This document shows positions 1-8,562 of a stretch of 64,000 nucleotides of DNA, one piece after another. The stretch comes from Yersinia similis (GTDB lineage Bacteria > Pseudomonadota > Gammaproteobacteria > Enterobacterales > Enterobacteriaceae). Location: positions 1-64,000 of the forward strand of contig NZ_CGBP01000015.1 in assembly GCF_001053095.1 (NCBI RefSeq). The letters are read 5' to 3'. The notes beneath the pieces are model-generated. The model ran no database searches. It had not been told where the DNA came from and worked only from the letters and a program-made list of their open reading frames with translations. Within the stretch, counting starts at the first letter, position 1. Each line of letters starts with the position of its first letter. The position numbers and the translations under genes are program-made.

Positions 1-53
1 TCAGTGACAACTATACGGTTGGCGGCACAATAGGCGCACGGGTTAGCTGGTAA
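1..53 (+). CDS. C-terminal end of an outer-membrane beta-barrel protein (partial)
   Basis: Only the last 16 codons are inside the window, read from position 3 to a TAA at 51-53. They encode SDNYTVGGTIGARVSW. A final strand with alternating hydrophobic residues that ends in Trp or Phe is the usual C-terminal insertion signal of outer-membrane barrels. The glycine-rich form resembles AIDA-type autotransporters. The start and the passenger domain lie upstream of the window, so the family is an inference from 16 residues. Confidence 0.5.
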   Translation, partial: SDNYTVGGTIGARVSW

Positions 54-225
54 GTTGTTCCGGCAATACCTCCACGATCTGGTATCTGATTTGCTGGATT
101 TCCATTGCGCCGTATCGATTCAGAATCTGTTTGAAATGCTACGTCCGGTAAGTAAAGACGAAACACTCAAACGGTGGGGTTTTTACGGCGAAATAGGCTC
201 TTTTAATGTGAAAGACTTCACTCCG

Positions 226-389
226 AGGTTATTGACAAAGTGCCCGCGACGGAGAGAACAGGCAGATCGTAAAGACGCCGTAAATACATCCATGTAGGCT
301 CGAGCCGCGCCATCCCTGGCGCGGACGCTTTACTCCTCTGCCTATCCTCACCGTTCAAGATCACGTCATCGGGGTTTGTCAGCAGTCTG
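226..389. mobile_element. MITE-like palindromic element, copy A (164 bp)
   Basis: This stretch is almost identical to 21236-21399, with about four substitutions over 164 bp. It begins AGGTTATTGACAAAG and ends GTTTGTCAGCAGTCTG, so the two termini are imperfect inverted repeats sharing TGACAAA. Internally GCCGCGCC pairs with GGCGCGG to form a strong hairpin. It is flanked by the direct repeat ACTCCG (220-225 and 390-395), which looks like a target-site duplication. It has no transposase, so mobility would need one in trans. Size and shape recall the Yersinia palindromic (YPAL) family; that name is from memory. The ORFs that cross it are artefacts. Confidence 0.75.
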
Positions 390-530
390 ACTCCGCTTTT
401 GTTTCCCGAACCTGAAAAATTCCGTAATGGTGGCTTCCCCAGTGATCTTGGCAAACGATCAGCCCGTCATTCAGTCCTCATCCAAATCCTCTTGGGTAAC
501 CGTAGTCAACCGCATCAAACGTGGCTCCAA

Positions 531-1427
531 CTAACGGCGCAGGTCGTCAAGGTAGGCGGATCCTACAGGCACGCAGATCAGGCTGAGCAACGTGGACGTC
601 GCCAGGCCACCGATCACCGTAACTGCCATGGGGATACGGAATCCTGAGTCAGCACCAAAACCAATAGCCGCTGGGATCATACCCGCCACCGTAGCCACCG
701 TAGTCATCACGATCGGCCTGGCTCGGGCTGCACCCGCAGCCATTAGGGCAGTCTGACGGTCAAGCCCGTTTTTCATGTCATTCAGGGTGAAGTCAACCAG
801 CAGTATGGCGTTCTTGGTGACGATCCCCATCAGCATCAGCATGCCGATGATCGCCGGTAGGTCGAGTGCGGCGCCGATGAGCCACAGGGCTGGGATCGCG
901 CCGATCAGCGACAGCGGCAAGGTACAGAGGATGGTCAACGGCTGGAGGAAATCCCGGAACAACAGCACCAGAATCGCGAATATCGCCAAGATGCCAGCAC
1001 TCATGGCGATGGTGAAATTGCTAAACATCTCATCCATGTATTCGGATTCACCATAGTTGATGCGCAGCACTCCCGGTGGCAGCGCGCTGAAGCTTGGTAA
1101 TGCCTCGATCGCGTTAAGTGCTTGGCCCAGTGAGCCGGATACCAGATTTGCATCAAGGGGGATACGCCGTTGTCGGTCATAGCGTTCAATGCGCGACTCA
1201 CCCTCAGCGTATGTGATATCTGCCACCGCCGCGAGCGGTACGGTGTTCTCCCCGGAAAGCGTAGGCAGGCGCAGCCCACGGAGCACATCGAGATCGGAAC
1301 GTGCTTCGTCACTCAGGCGCACTCGCATCGGTAGTTGCCGGTCTGCCAGCAGGTAGCGCGCCGACAGCGAGTCGATATCACCTGTGGTGGCGATGCGTAG
1401 CGCATTACCAATAGCTTCGGTATTCAC
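531..1427 (-). pseudogene. RND efflux pump inner-membrane protein, C-terminal remnant
   Basis: The reading frame matches the C-terminal third of RND pumps (AcrB/MdtC type). It contains part of the periplasmic docking domain, including PLAAVADI, followed by transmembrane segments. The family motif GIVTKNAILLVDF and the GAARARPIVMTT region are both present. Full RND pumps are about 1,030 residues; only about 298 remain. In the same frame the codons just upstream still look homologous (SSAPARQG) and are then cut by a TGA near 1457. Beyond that no RND sequence is found, so the N-terminal two thirds are gone. No membrane-fusion or outer-membrane partner lies beside it. A pump cannot work with this part alone. 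Confidence 0.8.
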
Positions 1428-1689
1428 CCCCTGTCGTGCTGGAGCACTAGATGTTCACTGCCGTACAGGCAGCTTAGAAACCAAGGACGTGAACGCCAGA
1501 TTGGCGAGCAGAGACAGATCGTGGTAATCGGTTAATTTAAAGGATTTATCAAAAATTTTAATGCAATAGGGAGGGTCAATATATTTCACGATGCGAGGGA
1601 ATACAGAATAGGTATCGGGAAGGTTTTTCACGCTATCTTATCGAATCTAGTTAATAGAGCGATTCGCAAAAATGCCTGAAAATAAGAAT

Positions 1690-1706
1690 TTGGCTCCTCT
1701 GACTGG
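1690..1706 (-). other. Unoccupied HPI-type attB core in the tRNA-Asn 3' end
   Basis: The last 17 bases of the tRNA region, CCAGTCAGAGGAGCCAA on the minus strand, correspond to the known att core of the Yersinia HPI. An inserted island would lie on the low-coordinate side. That side holds the RND remnant, with no integrase, ybt gene or second copy of the core. The site therefore appears empty here. Confidence 0.7.
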
Positions 1707-1766
1707 ACTCGAACCAGTGACATACGGATTAACAGTCCGCCGTTCTACCGACTGAACTACAGAGGA
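1691..1766 (-). tRNA. tRNA-Asn (GTT anticodon)
   Basis: The reverse complement is 76 nt, begins TCCTCTGTAGTTCAGTCGG and ends with an encoded CCA. The acceptor stem pairs TCCTCTG with CAGAGGA. The anticodon GTT is at 1733-1731, and the T arm contains GGTTCGAGTCC. This is the asn tRNA type whose 3' end is the integration site of the Yersinia high-pathogenicity island. Confidence 0.97.
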
Positions 1767-1767
1767 A

Positions 1768-2068
1768 TCGTGTGAACGAGGCGAATAATAGCGGGGGGCG
1801 GTGTGTTTGTCAAAGTAGAAAACCACTTAATAGGATCGTTTGTTGAGAGAGTGAGCTTATTGGCTTGTTTTTCAGCAAAATGACTGATTTTATCTGCAGT
1901 TATCTCAGAAACTATGCGGTTTTGAGGGGATGATCGGGTAGCTGTCGTTTGTCAGTGAACGAATAGGCGTGTTTATCATATTTGTTGGGCCGAATGGTGG
2001 GGATTAGGGTAAGGCAGTGCTGTCGCTATTGAGTACATAACGGGGGAAGGGGGGAGAATAGGAATCTG
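1768..2068. other. Intergenic region without recognised features
   Basis: This is about 300 bp between tRNA-Asn and the end of the fimbrial operon. I see no convincing open frame, strong hairpin or repeat. The promoter of the minus-strand tRNA must lie at its left end. Confidence 0.4.
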
Positions 2069-2809
2069 TTATAGCGTCACTGTCACTGACTGGCTGTTTT
2101 TAACTTGATTACCCGCATCATCAAAATAAATATAACTGACGGTAAACTTGCCTTTGAGTGAGGTGGGAGGCTGTTCAAAATAATAGGGTCGAGTGGAGAA
2201 TGGGCCGGTCATCATGTCCATTGACTGTGCTATCAGGTAGTTTTTTTGTTGGCTCTGTAACTGAATCTGACCAAAAGAGACAAAATAAGGCGTAGGATTA
2301 TCAGCAATTACAACGTATTGATTATCAATGTTTTTAAGTGAGAAGCGTATCTTTCTCATGGCATCAGTAGGGGGCGGGGCTAAACCGTTTGGTCGATAAA
2401 AAATCTTCATTTGCGTATTCATTGCCATGGCAACTTGTGCATGAGCATCAATGTTACTTCGTTCTCTGGGCGGTATTTCATACAAATTCAACCAATAGAC
2501 AGACTCCCGGTCACTGGGAAGGCTTTCGCCTTTATTGATGATGCGTAGTGCCTGAACCGATCCTGCCTGCATTTTAAACACGGCAGGCAATACCATAAAA
2601 GGGGCCTTAGCCTGATCAGGAGTACTGTCCACATCGCCGTTATCAATCCAGGTCTGCACGACGACGGGATAATTATTAGTATTAGCCAGCATAAGCGTGC
2701 GCTCACGTAATTCAGGCTGATAAATAATGCGGGTAGATCCGGCGATCAAACCGGCCAGTGCATCATAGCTGATCGTGAATAACAGTAAAAACAGGCTCAG
2801 CAATCTCAT
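2069..2809 (-). CDS. Periplasmic fimbrial chaperone (PapD-like), second of the operon
   Basis: This 246-residue protein has an N-terminal signal sequence ending near the ALA motif and then the PapD-family N-domain. STRIIYQ carries the conserved Arg of the subunit-binding cleft, and SVYWLNLYEIPP is the family signature around residue 110. The C-domain follows and ends near VTVTL. Such chaperones cap pilus subunits in the periplasm and deliver them to the usher. The start codon overlaps the adhesin stop by four bases (ATGA), so translation is probably coupled. It is the last gene of the operon and the second chaperone, which suggests a dedicated partner for the adhesin. That pairing is inference. 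Confidence 0.9.
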   Translation of the reverse strand: MRLLSLFLLLFTISYDALAGLIAGSTRIIYQPELRERTLMLANTNNYPVVVQTWIDNGDVDSTPDQAKAPFMVLPAVFKMQAGSVQALRIINKGESLPSDRESVYWLNLYEIPPRERSNIDAHAQVAMAMNTQMKIFYRPNGLAPPPTDAMRKIRFSLKNIDNQYVVIADNPTPYFVSFGQIQLQSQQKNYLIAQSMDMMTGPFSTRPYYFEQPPTSLKGKFTVSYIYFDDAGNQVKNSQSVTVTL

Positions 2810-4155
2810 TGTATTTTCACCAGAACGTAAGCTGTAGCGTCTATTTTCCCAGTAGTAGGCGTGCCATTAGGCAGTTTTTTTAAGGTGGCGGTGAAGTTAT
2901 GGACATAATTGTTGTAACCCGCAGAGTGGCTGCCATTAACACTGGCCCCAGTGAGTATCGGGTACCAGCCCGCATCGGCGGTAGTTAGGCAGTCCTGAGT
3001 CTGTGCACATCCCCCCCAACCAACAAAATTCATGGCACTGCCATTGCTATCGCTTAGGCTGATACCCACGCCAGTAGCGATACGGCTATCAGTCCCGTAA
3101 CTGTCTGAGAGCAAGTAGCTCACTCCTCCTGCCGTATTCACCAGGCCTAATCCCAATGCTTTAAGGTAGCCGGCTAACGAGGTTTGGATCCCAATGGCCG
3201 TTTGGCCACTGGATGTCCCTGATTCGGTGCCTGATTGACACTCAATATCTACTGTGATTTCAGCACTACGTGTTTGGTTATCATTGAGTTCATTCACTGT
3301 AATGATCGGGAAGACTACATAAGGCGTAACATTGCGTACCACACAGGTATTTTTACGCGTCAGGGTAGCGATAGGTGACGTGTTCATACCAAATGCCATA
3401 TAGCGGCCCGTTCCCCAAGTTTGGTAATTAGTCGCCGAATCATATCCTGCTTCTGGCACCGCCATGCCAGGTCCTTTGAAAACCACATAACCATTAGGTT
3501 GATTGCAGGTATAGCCGCCTGAGTAGTTGTCTTCCGCCGGTCCAGCGCAACCCCAACTGGTCGGGCCGGGTGAGCGGTCCACCGAGCCTGTTTTTTTCAA
3601 CTCTGCTCGGATTTGGCTGAAGTGTTTACCTTTTATCTGGATTTTATTGTCCAAGATGTCGTACTTTTTTAATGGAATTTCTTGCCAGATACGGGTGAAT
3701 TCAACACCTGAATCGACATGAATCAGTTTCAGCGCAGTATAGGGGAAGAATGTTTGAAAATAGTTATCACCCATATGGGTATAGCCGCCAACATTGCTGT
3801 CACCATTGGTAGCAAACACTTCAAATAAGCTGTCTTTATCGGCGATGTCACATTCATAGATAACGGCTTCTGGATCTGGCCACCGATGTGCAGGCACCAA
3901 GCTGATGACGTTGGAGGCCAAAATTGAATCGATGGGCTGAATATAATTACTGGTGATATTGATATTGCCTAAATACAGTGAGGCACCGTAGTTATCCCCG
4001 CCAATATCACTCCCTTTCCAGACACATTGTGCATGACTGGGTAAGGTAAAACCGAGCAGGCATAGTGAAAATAATACGCGGATTAAACGGCAGAATACCC
4101 GCCTATTTTGATTGCATCGATAAAGCGTGGTATTTCGAGTGATAATAGGATGCAT
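2806..4155 (-). CDS. Two-domain fimbrial tip adhesin
   Basis: At 449 residues it is far longer than a structural pilin. A hydrophobic signal segment (about residues 22-43, ending SHA) follows a long, basic, Cys-containing N-region; a later start such as an in-frame internal codon cannot be excluded. The N-terminal half, from QCVWKGSDIGG, would be the receptor-binding domain. The C-terminal 150 residues look like a pilin domain with two cysteines, and the last residues TAYVLVKIQ form a donor-strand-type end. It lies between usher and second chaperone, the usual place for FimH-like tip adhesins. The receptor cannot be predicted. Confidence 0.8.
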   Translation of the reverse strand: MHPIITRNTTLYRCNQNRRVFCRLIRVLFSLCLLGFTLPSHAQCVWKGSDIGGDNYGASLYLGNINITSNYIQPIDSILASNVISLVPAHRWPDPEAVIYECDIADKDSLFEVFATNGDSNVGGYTHMGDNYFQTFFPYTALKLIHVDSGVEFTRIWQEIPLKKYDILDNKIQIKGKHFSQIRAELKKTGSVDRSPGPTSWGCAGPAEDNYSGGYTCNQPNGYVVFKGPGMAVPEAGYDSATNYQTWGTGRYMAFGMNTSPIATLTRKNTCVVRNVTPYVVFPIITVNELNDNQTRSAEITVDIECQSGTESGTSSGQTAIGIQTSLAGYLKALGLGLVNTAGGVSYLLSDSYGTDSRIATGVGISLSDSNGSAMNFVGWGGCAQTQDCLTTADAGWYPILTGASVNGSHSAGYNNYVHNFTATLKKLPNGTPTTGKIDATAYVLVKIQ

Positions 4156-4170
4156 GCAGTTTTCTCTGAT

Positions 4171-6762
4171 TTATTGCTGTACAGCGACACACAAGGCATC
4201 GAGCTTATACAGCTGTTTATCGTTATCCGTCGGCTTACCTAGGTCGTAATCTAACTGACAGCGTTCTTTGCGACTCTCTCCCCACACTAATGTGAGGGTG
4301 CCACTGAGATCTTCCGCCCGTAGATAGGCTTGGCTGGACTGCCCGACCATACCCACGATGTCATTCTTATCGTTAGTACCCTTACCGTTGTAATTATAAA
4401 CCACGGTTCCCATAGGCAATTGGCTGCCATCGGGCATTTTAATAGTGATTAACGCCGGATAACCGTTGAGGGTCCGGAACGTGACTTTCACCGTAGAGCC
4501 AGCATAGGGCGCAATCTGTCGCTCTCCATCCTGCAACTCAGTATTGAAATCCATCCCATCGGGATCGAGAGAAAGTGTGTTGTAGCGATAGGGTGTCAAT
4601 GTCGGAACCAATGCATAGCCGAAGCGGTCGATACGGGCCCCTTGCCCATACATTACTTTGGCACCACTGGCACCTTTCGCTTCTATCAGTGCGAAAGTGT
4701 CGCTTAGGTAAGGGCCAAGCGTCACACCGCCACGGTGAAATGCGACCGATCCACGGGCGCTGGCAGAGCCTTGCCAGTAACCGGGACTACGTGAGGCACT
4801 GCCACTCAAACTGGTGGTCGGGAGCTGTTTTTGCAAACTGCCGCTTAGGGTATTTTCGTTGGTTGGCTCGTTGCGGGCAACATCCACACTGTAGCCTGCG
4901 GTTTGGTCACTGCCCATGGTTCCCGAAAGTGAGGTTTGATAGCTGGCCCCGCTGGTTCTGCTGTTTACTGCGCCAGCCGAGACGTAAGGTGCATACGAGC
5001 TACCCCCTAGTGGGAATGAAATTGACATTTGGGCCACAGTTTCACGGGTGGCTAGTGTATTCGCACCATTTGATGCAGGCATGCCACTGCCTGGGTCAAC
5101 GAAGTAAATTTCATTTGCTCCTCCGGTTTTCTGCTGTGAAATAGCCAGATTGAAGCTGGTATTGCGCCAGAAGGTGTTGGAATAACCCAGTTGTAACTGT
5201 GAATCCCTTGAACGATCATCTCGATAATCTTGTGAGGAGGCAGTCAAATATAATGAACCGTAGCGGTGAAAATTTTGGTTGAGGGATATTTCAGCCCGGC
5301 TCTGTTGCCGGTAAGTACTGGAATTCCAGCCGCTGCCATTACTGGCCGCACGCACGCCCAGTACATCGCTTAAATCACGGTAACCGTCGGTTGAATAGCG
5401 GTAACCTGCCACGGATAACGTGGTATTGGTGGGTTGAAAGGTACGACTAAAAGAGGCTTTTGCCATCCAGCCTTGCTGTTGTTCCCCATCCGGTAAACGG
5501 GCACTAGAATAGGTTGTATTCAGACCTAACGCGCCAATATAGTGGGTGAAAACGCCGCCCAGCATGATGGCCTGATAACCCGAAGCCAGCCGTATCCCTG
5601 TGTTAGCTGTGATGGCATTACTGATACCCCTTTGGTAGGTCAACTCGCTAAACGTCTCGTTATTGCCAACATCGCGAACCTGCCCGGCCGCAAAGCTATA
5701 ACGTGAGTAGCCGGGGCGTAGGGATTCCGGGACAGAGGCGAATGGCACTTGAAAGGTACTTATGCTGCCATCAGCTTCATTGATTTCAACCGTCAGGTCG
5801 CCCCCAAAATTGGTGACCGATAAATCATTAAATTCAAATGCGCCCGGTGATACCGTGGTTTGGTAAATCGAACGGTTATTTTGATAAACCGTGACTCGCG
5901 CGTTAGTTCTGGCAATACCACGTACAACCGGTGCGTAGCCTCGTTGCGATTCGGGTAGCATGCGATCATCTGTTGACAGCGCGACACCTAGAAAACCAAG
6001 ACTGGAGAAAAACTGGCCGGAACTGAAGGTTTCACCCAGCGTAATTTCACTACCAATAGTGGGTAGGGCACGCTGACTGTACATACGATTAGATGTCCAG
6101 TTAGCCCCCCGGCTAGCGTCATAACGTAGGGACCCTTGCTGACGAAAACGCCACATCCCTATATTGATACCGCTGTTCAGGCTCAGATAAGTTGAGTTTG
6201 TGGTGCGCTTAATACCATCTTTGTTGTAATCCACATGATATTGATTCAAGTTGTAATTACTGAAACCAATCGTATCGCCTGCAGTGAGATTTTTCGGGTC
6301 AACATAGCCACGGGGCACGTTTTTAACAAACTTCTGAGGGATGGACAGATCAAAACGCAATTTAGCGTGATCAAATCGAAAGTCACTGGCCGGAAGTATG
6401 GATTGGAAGGCCAAACATTGCGTTTTAGGATCTGCCGTTTTCAGTGCCTCTTCTTTTACACCCGCTTGTAATAATTGCGCAACAGATAGACAAGGAGCAA
6501 CACTGTTATGTTTATCAACAAACATCAATTTGATGCGGTCGACAAATTTGTTGTTCATATACATATCAACTTGATACTGGCCCGCGTCGTAGCTGTTTTT
6601 TTTATTAAAACGGGCAATCGATCCTAAACCGAGTGATGAACCGCGCACTAACGCATCGTCAAATATATAGTCGTCTTGATTGCTATTATCCGCCGCTGAC
6701 GAAATATGCGTGACCAGCAAGCTTTGTGTCAGCAAGCATGATAGCCAGGAAGCTATTCTCAC
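4171..6762 (-). CDS. Fimbrial outer-membrane usher
   Basis: This 863-residue protein has a signal peptide of about 23 residues, then the usher N-terminal domain (YIFDDALVRGSSLG, with conserved N-domain cysteines near 90 and 115). The 24-strand barrel follows, with plug-region motifs such as RGIARTNARVTVYQN and PGAFEFNDL. The C-terminal domains include PYAGSTVKVTFRT and a late Cys pair (CQLDYDL, LDALCVAVQQ). The length is normal for the PapC/FimD family. Ushers assemble chaperone-subunit complexes into the fibre and export it. The gene lies 48 bp after the first chaperone and 15 bp before the adhesin. The frame is intact. Confidence 0.95.
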   Translation of the reverse strand: MRIASWLSCLLTQSLLVTHISSAADNSNQDDYIFDDALVRGSSLGLGSIARFNKKNSYDAGQYQVDMYMNNKFVDRIKLMFVDKHNSVAPCLSVAQLLQAGVKEEALKTADPKTQCLAFQSILPASDFRFDHAKLRFDLSIPQKFVKNVPRGYVDPKNLTAGDTIGFSNYNLNQYHVDYNKDGIKRTTNSTYLSLNSGINIGMWRFRQQGSLRYDASRGANWTSNRMYSQRALPTIGSEITLGETFSSGQFFSSLGFLGVALSTDDRMLPESQRGYAPVVRGIARTNARVTVYQNNRSIYQTTVSPGAFEFNDLSVTNFGGDLTVEINEADGSISTFQVPFASVPESLRPGYSRYSFAAGQVRDVGNNETFSELTYQRGISNAITANTGIRLASGYQAIMLGGVFTHYIGALGLNTTYSSARLPDGEQQQGWMAKASFSRTFQPTNTTLSVAGYRYSTDGYRDLSDVLGVRAASNGSGWNSSTYRQQSRAEISLNQNFHRYGSLYLTASSQDYRDDRSRDSQLQLGYSNTFWRNTSFNLAISQQKTGGANEIYFVDPGSGMPASNGANTLATRETVAQMSISFPLGGSSYAPYVSAGAVNSRTSGASYQTSLSGTMGSDQTAGYSVDVARNEPTNENTLSGSLQKQLPTTSLSGSASRSPGYWQGSASARGSVAFHRGGVTLGPYLSDTFALIEAKGASGAKVMYGQGARIDRFGYALVPTLTPYRYNTLSLDPDGMDFNTELQDGERQIAPYAGSTVKVTFRTLNGYPALITIKMPDGSQLPMGTVVYNYNGKGTNDKNDIVGMVGQSSQAYLRAEDLSGTLTLVWGESRKERCQLDYDLGKPTDNDKQLYKLDALCVAVQQ

Positions 6763-6810
6763 CAGCGATCCCTGTGTCTGGTGATATATTGGATTAGCAT
6801 CAGCGGTAGA

Positions 6811-7551
6811 TTACAGATAATAATTATTAGGAATGGTGGCACCGTAATCATTAACTACGTTCAGCATCAGCAATTCCCCTTTCTTGGCTTTAATCCCAAT
6901 GGGCAGGGCCAAATCAGTGGTAGAGTCGGGCGCGAACATTTCACTGGTGGCAAACGAAACAGTTTTGCCGTTACTGACAATTTTGGCATCGCGCAGACTG
7001 ATGTAATAACCTGTTGGGTTATGTACTTTAATTTTGTTACCTGTCGTTGTATCTAGGGTGACGCTTATTTTTTCACCTAGCGTATCGATATTTTCCTTTA
7101 ACTCTGCAGGGCGGAAAAAGACTTTTAGTCGGTTATTGACGATCAAAACCAACTTATTATCTGGCTGCGTATCGGCTTTTAATGCGGGGATCTGTAAAAA
7201 GTTAAGATAAAAAACCGATTCACGATTTTTGGGTAAATTACGCGTAATGTAAGTCAAACGGACAACTTGCCCACTGTTGGCTTCCATCCGGAATATTTGT
7301 GGTGTCAGTGCGAAAGGAACATCACTTTTCGAGGGTGAAGATTGATTATTTCCATCGTCCATCCACAATTGGACTAAATTAGGATGGTCATCTTTATTAC
7401 TCAACTGTAATACTTTTTCCCGCGAGCCTTCAGGATAAATGATACGCGTCCCTGTCATGACAACACTGGCTTGTACCGATAAGGATACGCTGGTGAGCAG
7501 CAACATCGAGCAGGCGATAATTTGGCGGGCAATCAATATCATGTTACTCAC
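6811..7551 (-). CDS. Periplasmic fimbrial chaperone (PapD-like), first of the operon
   Basis: The protein has 246 residues with a signal peptide (RQIIACSMLLLTSVSLSVQA), then VMTGTRIIYP with the cleft Arg, and NRESVFYLNFLQIP, the family signature. The F1-G1 loop around residues 110-130 is short, as in FGS-type chaperones that serve rod-like pili. The C-domain ends near NNYYL. It follows the major pilin and precedes the usher, the standard order. It is clearly diverged from the second chaperone at 2069-2809, so the two may handle different subunits. Confidence 0.93.
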   Translation of the reverse strand: MSNMILIARQIIACSMLLLTSVSLSVQASVVMTGTRIIYPEGSREKVLQLSNKDDHPNLVQLWMDDGNNQSSPSKSDVPFALTPQIFRMEANSGQVVRLTYITRNLPKNRESVFYLNFLQIPALKADTQPDNKLVLIVNNRLKVFFRPAELKENIDTLGEKISVTLDTTTGNKIKVHNPTGYYISLRDAKIVSNGKTVSFATSEMFAPDSTTDLALPIGIKAKKGELLMLNVVNDYGATIPNNYYL

Positions 7552-7634
7552 TTATCCTTGTTTTCTCTGGTCCATTAAGGCCCCGTTACCGGTGGGCCGA
7601 CATATTCATGAAAATGCTCAGTTGCCATGAACTG

Positions 7635-8165
7635 TTAGGGGTAGGTGATCGCATATTGCGCAGAGGCAATAACACTGCCTGCGGTTGCCTGGCCTTCTTC
7701 TGTTATATATTGGGCTGACAGATCCTGTGATGCCGAAGTTGCGCCGGTGGCCAGGGTAATTCCTGGAACTTCAACACTGCCACCAGACATACGAATCGGG
7801 GTGCCACGGGGATCAATTAGTTGAATGGCGACATTTCTTGCTGTGCCAATATTGCCAAGGTTTCCGCCAGACGTGACATTCATGCCCTGAAAAACAGAGC
7901 TGATTTGGGTATCTTGAATCGCAATATTGCAGCCAGTGAGATTAATCGTAAAGTTGGTCTTTCCTGCCACCGCGTTGACTTGATTAAGGTTACTGGTTGA
8001 GACAGTCGGCAGCAGAACCACCGGGGTGTTGGCGGTACCATTGATATCCACCATACAGGTCTGTTCAGCGACTTCTCCCTGGAACTTTATGGTATTGTTC
8101 GCGGTTTCCGCAAAGGCTATACCTGGCAGGATAAATAGCATCAACGGCACTAAAGTTTTTTTCAT
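7635..8165 (-). CDS. Major fimbrial subunit (type 1-like pilin)
   Basis: This 176-residue protein has a classic signal peptide (MKKTLVPLMLFILPGIAFA). Mature pilin features follow: the donor strand TIKFQGEVAEQTC, a Cys pair (about residues 37 and 79), and the C-terminal beta strand ASAQYAITYP with the penultimate Tyr. Length and layout match FimA/PapA-type pilins. It is the first gene of the minus-strand operon and is preceded by about 400 bp of regulatory DNA. The subunits polymerise by donor-strand exchange with the help of the chaperone at 6811-7551. Confidence 0.92.
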   Translation of the reverse strand: MKKTLVPLMLFILPGIAFAETANNTIKFQGEVAEQTCMVDINGTANTPVVLLPTVSTSNLNQVNAVAGKTNFTINLTGCNIAIQDTQISSVFQGMNVTSGGNLGNIGTARNVAIQLIDPRGTPIRMSGGSVEVPGITLATGATSASQDLSAQYITEEGQATAGSVIASAQYAITYP

Positions 8166-8348
8166 GTTATTCCCGCTTAATATGGATGTACATTTTGATA
8201 ACCACGCTATTCAGCAAAATGAATACTCATTGAGAGGAATAACATGGGCCGTTATCTGTATGTTGCTAATTTTGTTTCTGGCCGGAACCAGTCTAGGGGG
8301 AAATAGTGCAGAGTAGAATGAGAGACGTCCTTGTTTTATATGAGAAAT

Positions 8349-8369
8349 TTCCCACAATCCCTGTAGGAA
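8349..8369. promoter_or_regulatory. EvgA-like palindrome upstream of the fimbrial operon
   Basis: The half-sites TTCCCACA (8349-8356) and TGTAGGAA (8362-8369) form an inverted repeat with one mismatch and a 5-bp spacer. They lie about 180-200 bp upstream of the pilin start. The E. coli EvgA consensus, recalled from memory, uses TTCYTACA and TGTARGAA half-sites. An EvgA-like regulator is encoded in the next transcription unit. The half-site TGTAGGAA recurs at 13489-13496 upstream of that regulator's own gene. Binding is inferred. Confidence 0.5.
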
Positions 8370-8494
8370 CTTACCCTGGTAAAAAATAGCATAATTAAAA
8401 ATCTATTCTATTTCATATAATTGAACGCCTTTGAGCGTTTGATGGGATAAATTATCTTTTTATATATAGTCGGTTATCATCATTGCTGAATCAA

Positions 8495-8525
8495 AAAGAA
8501 ACGCCAAGAATACTGGCGCTTTTAA
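8495..8525 (-). terminator. Probable Rho-independent terminator of the sensor kinase gene
   Basis: On the minus strand a CGCCA/TGGCG hairpin is followed by the T-rich tail TTTCTTTTT. It sits about 40 bp after the stop of the sensor kinase and before the fimbrial promoter region. The stem is short. Confidence 0.5.
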
Positions 8526-8562
8526 TGGGAAAGTTACAATGTAACCTTTATTGTGACGAGTC

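Noticed and set aside
218..454. Open frames on both strands across the repeat at 226-389, also at 21144-21404
   Set aside because: The same peptide appears at both repeat copies only because the DNA element is repeated; no ribosome site or family supports a gene.
8026..8316. Plus-strand frame with a hydrophobic end opposite the pilin start
   Set aside because: It overlaps the pilin gene and its promoter on the other strand and has no recognisable family.
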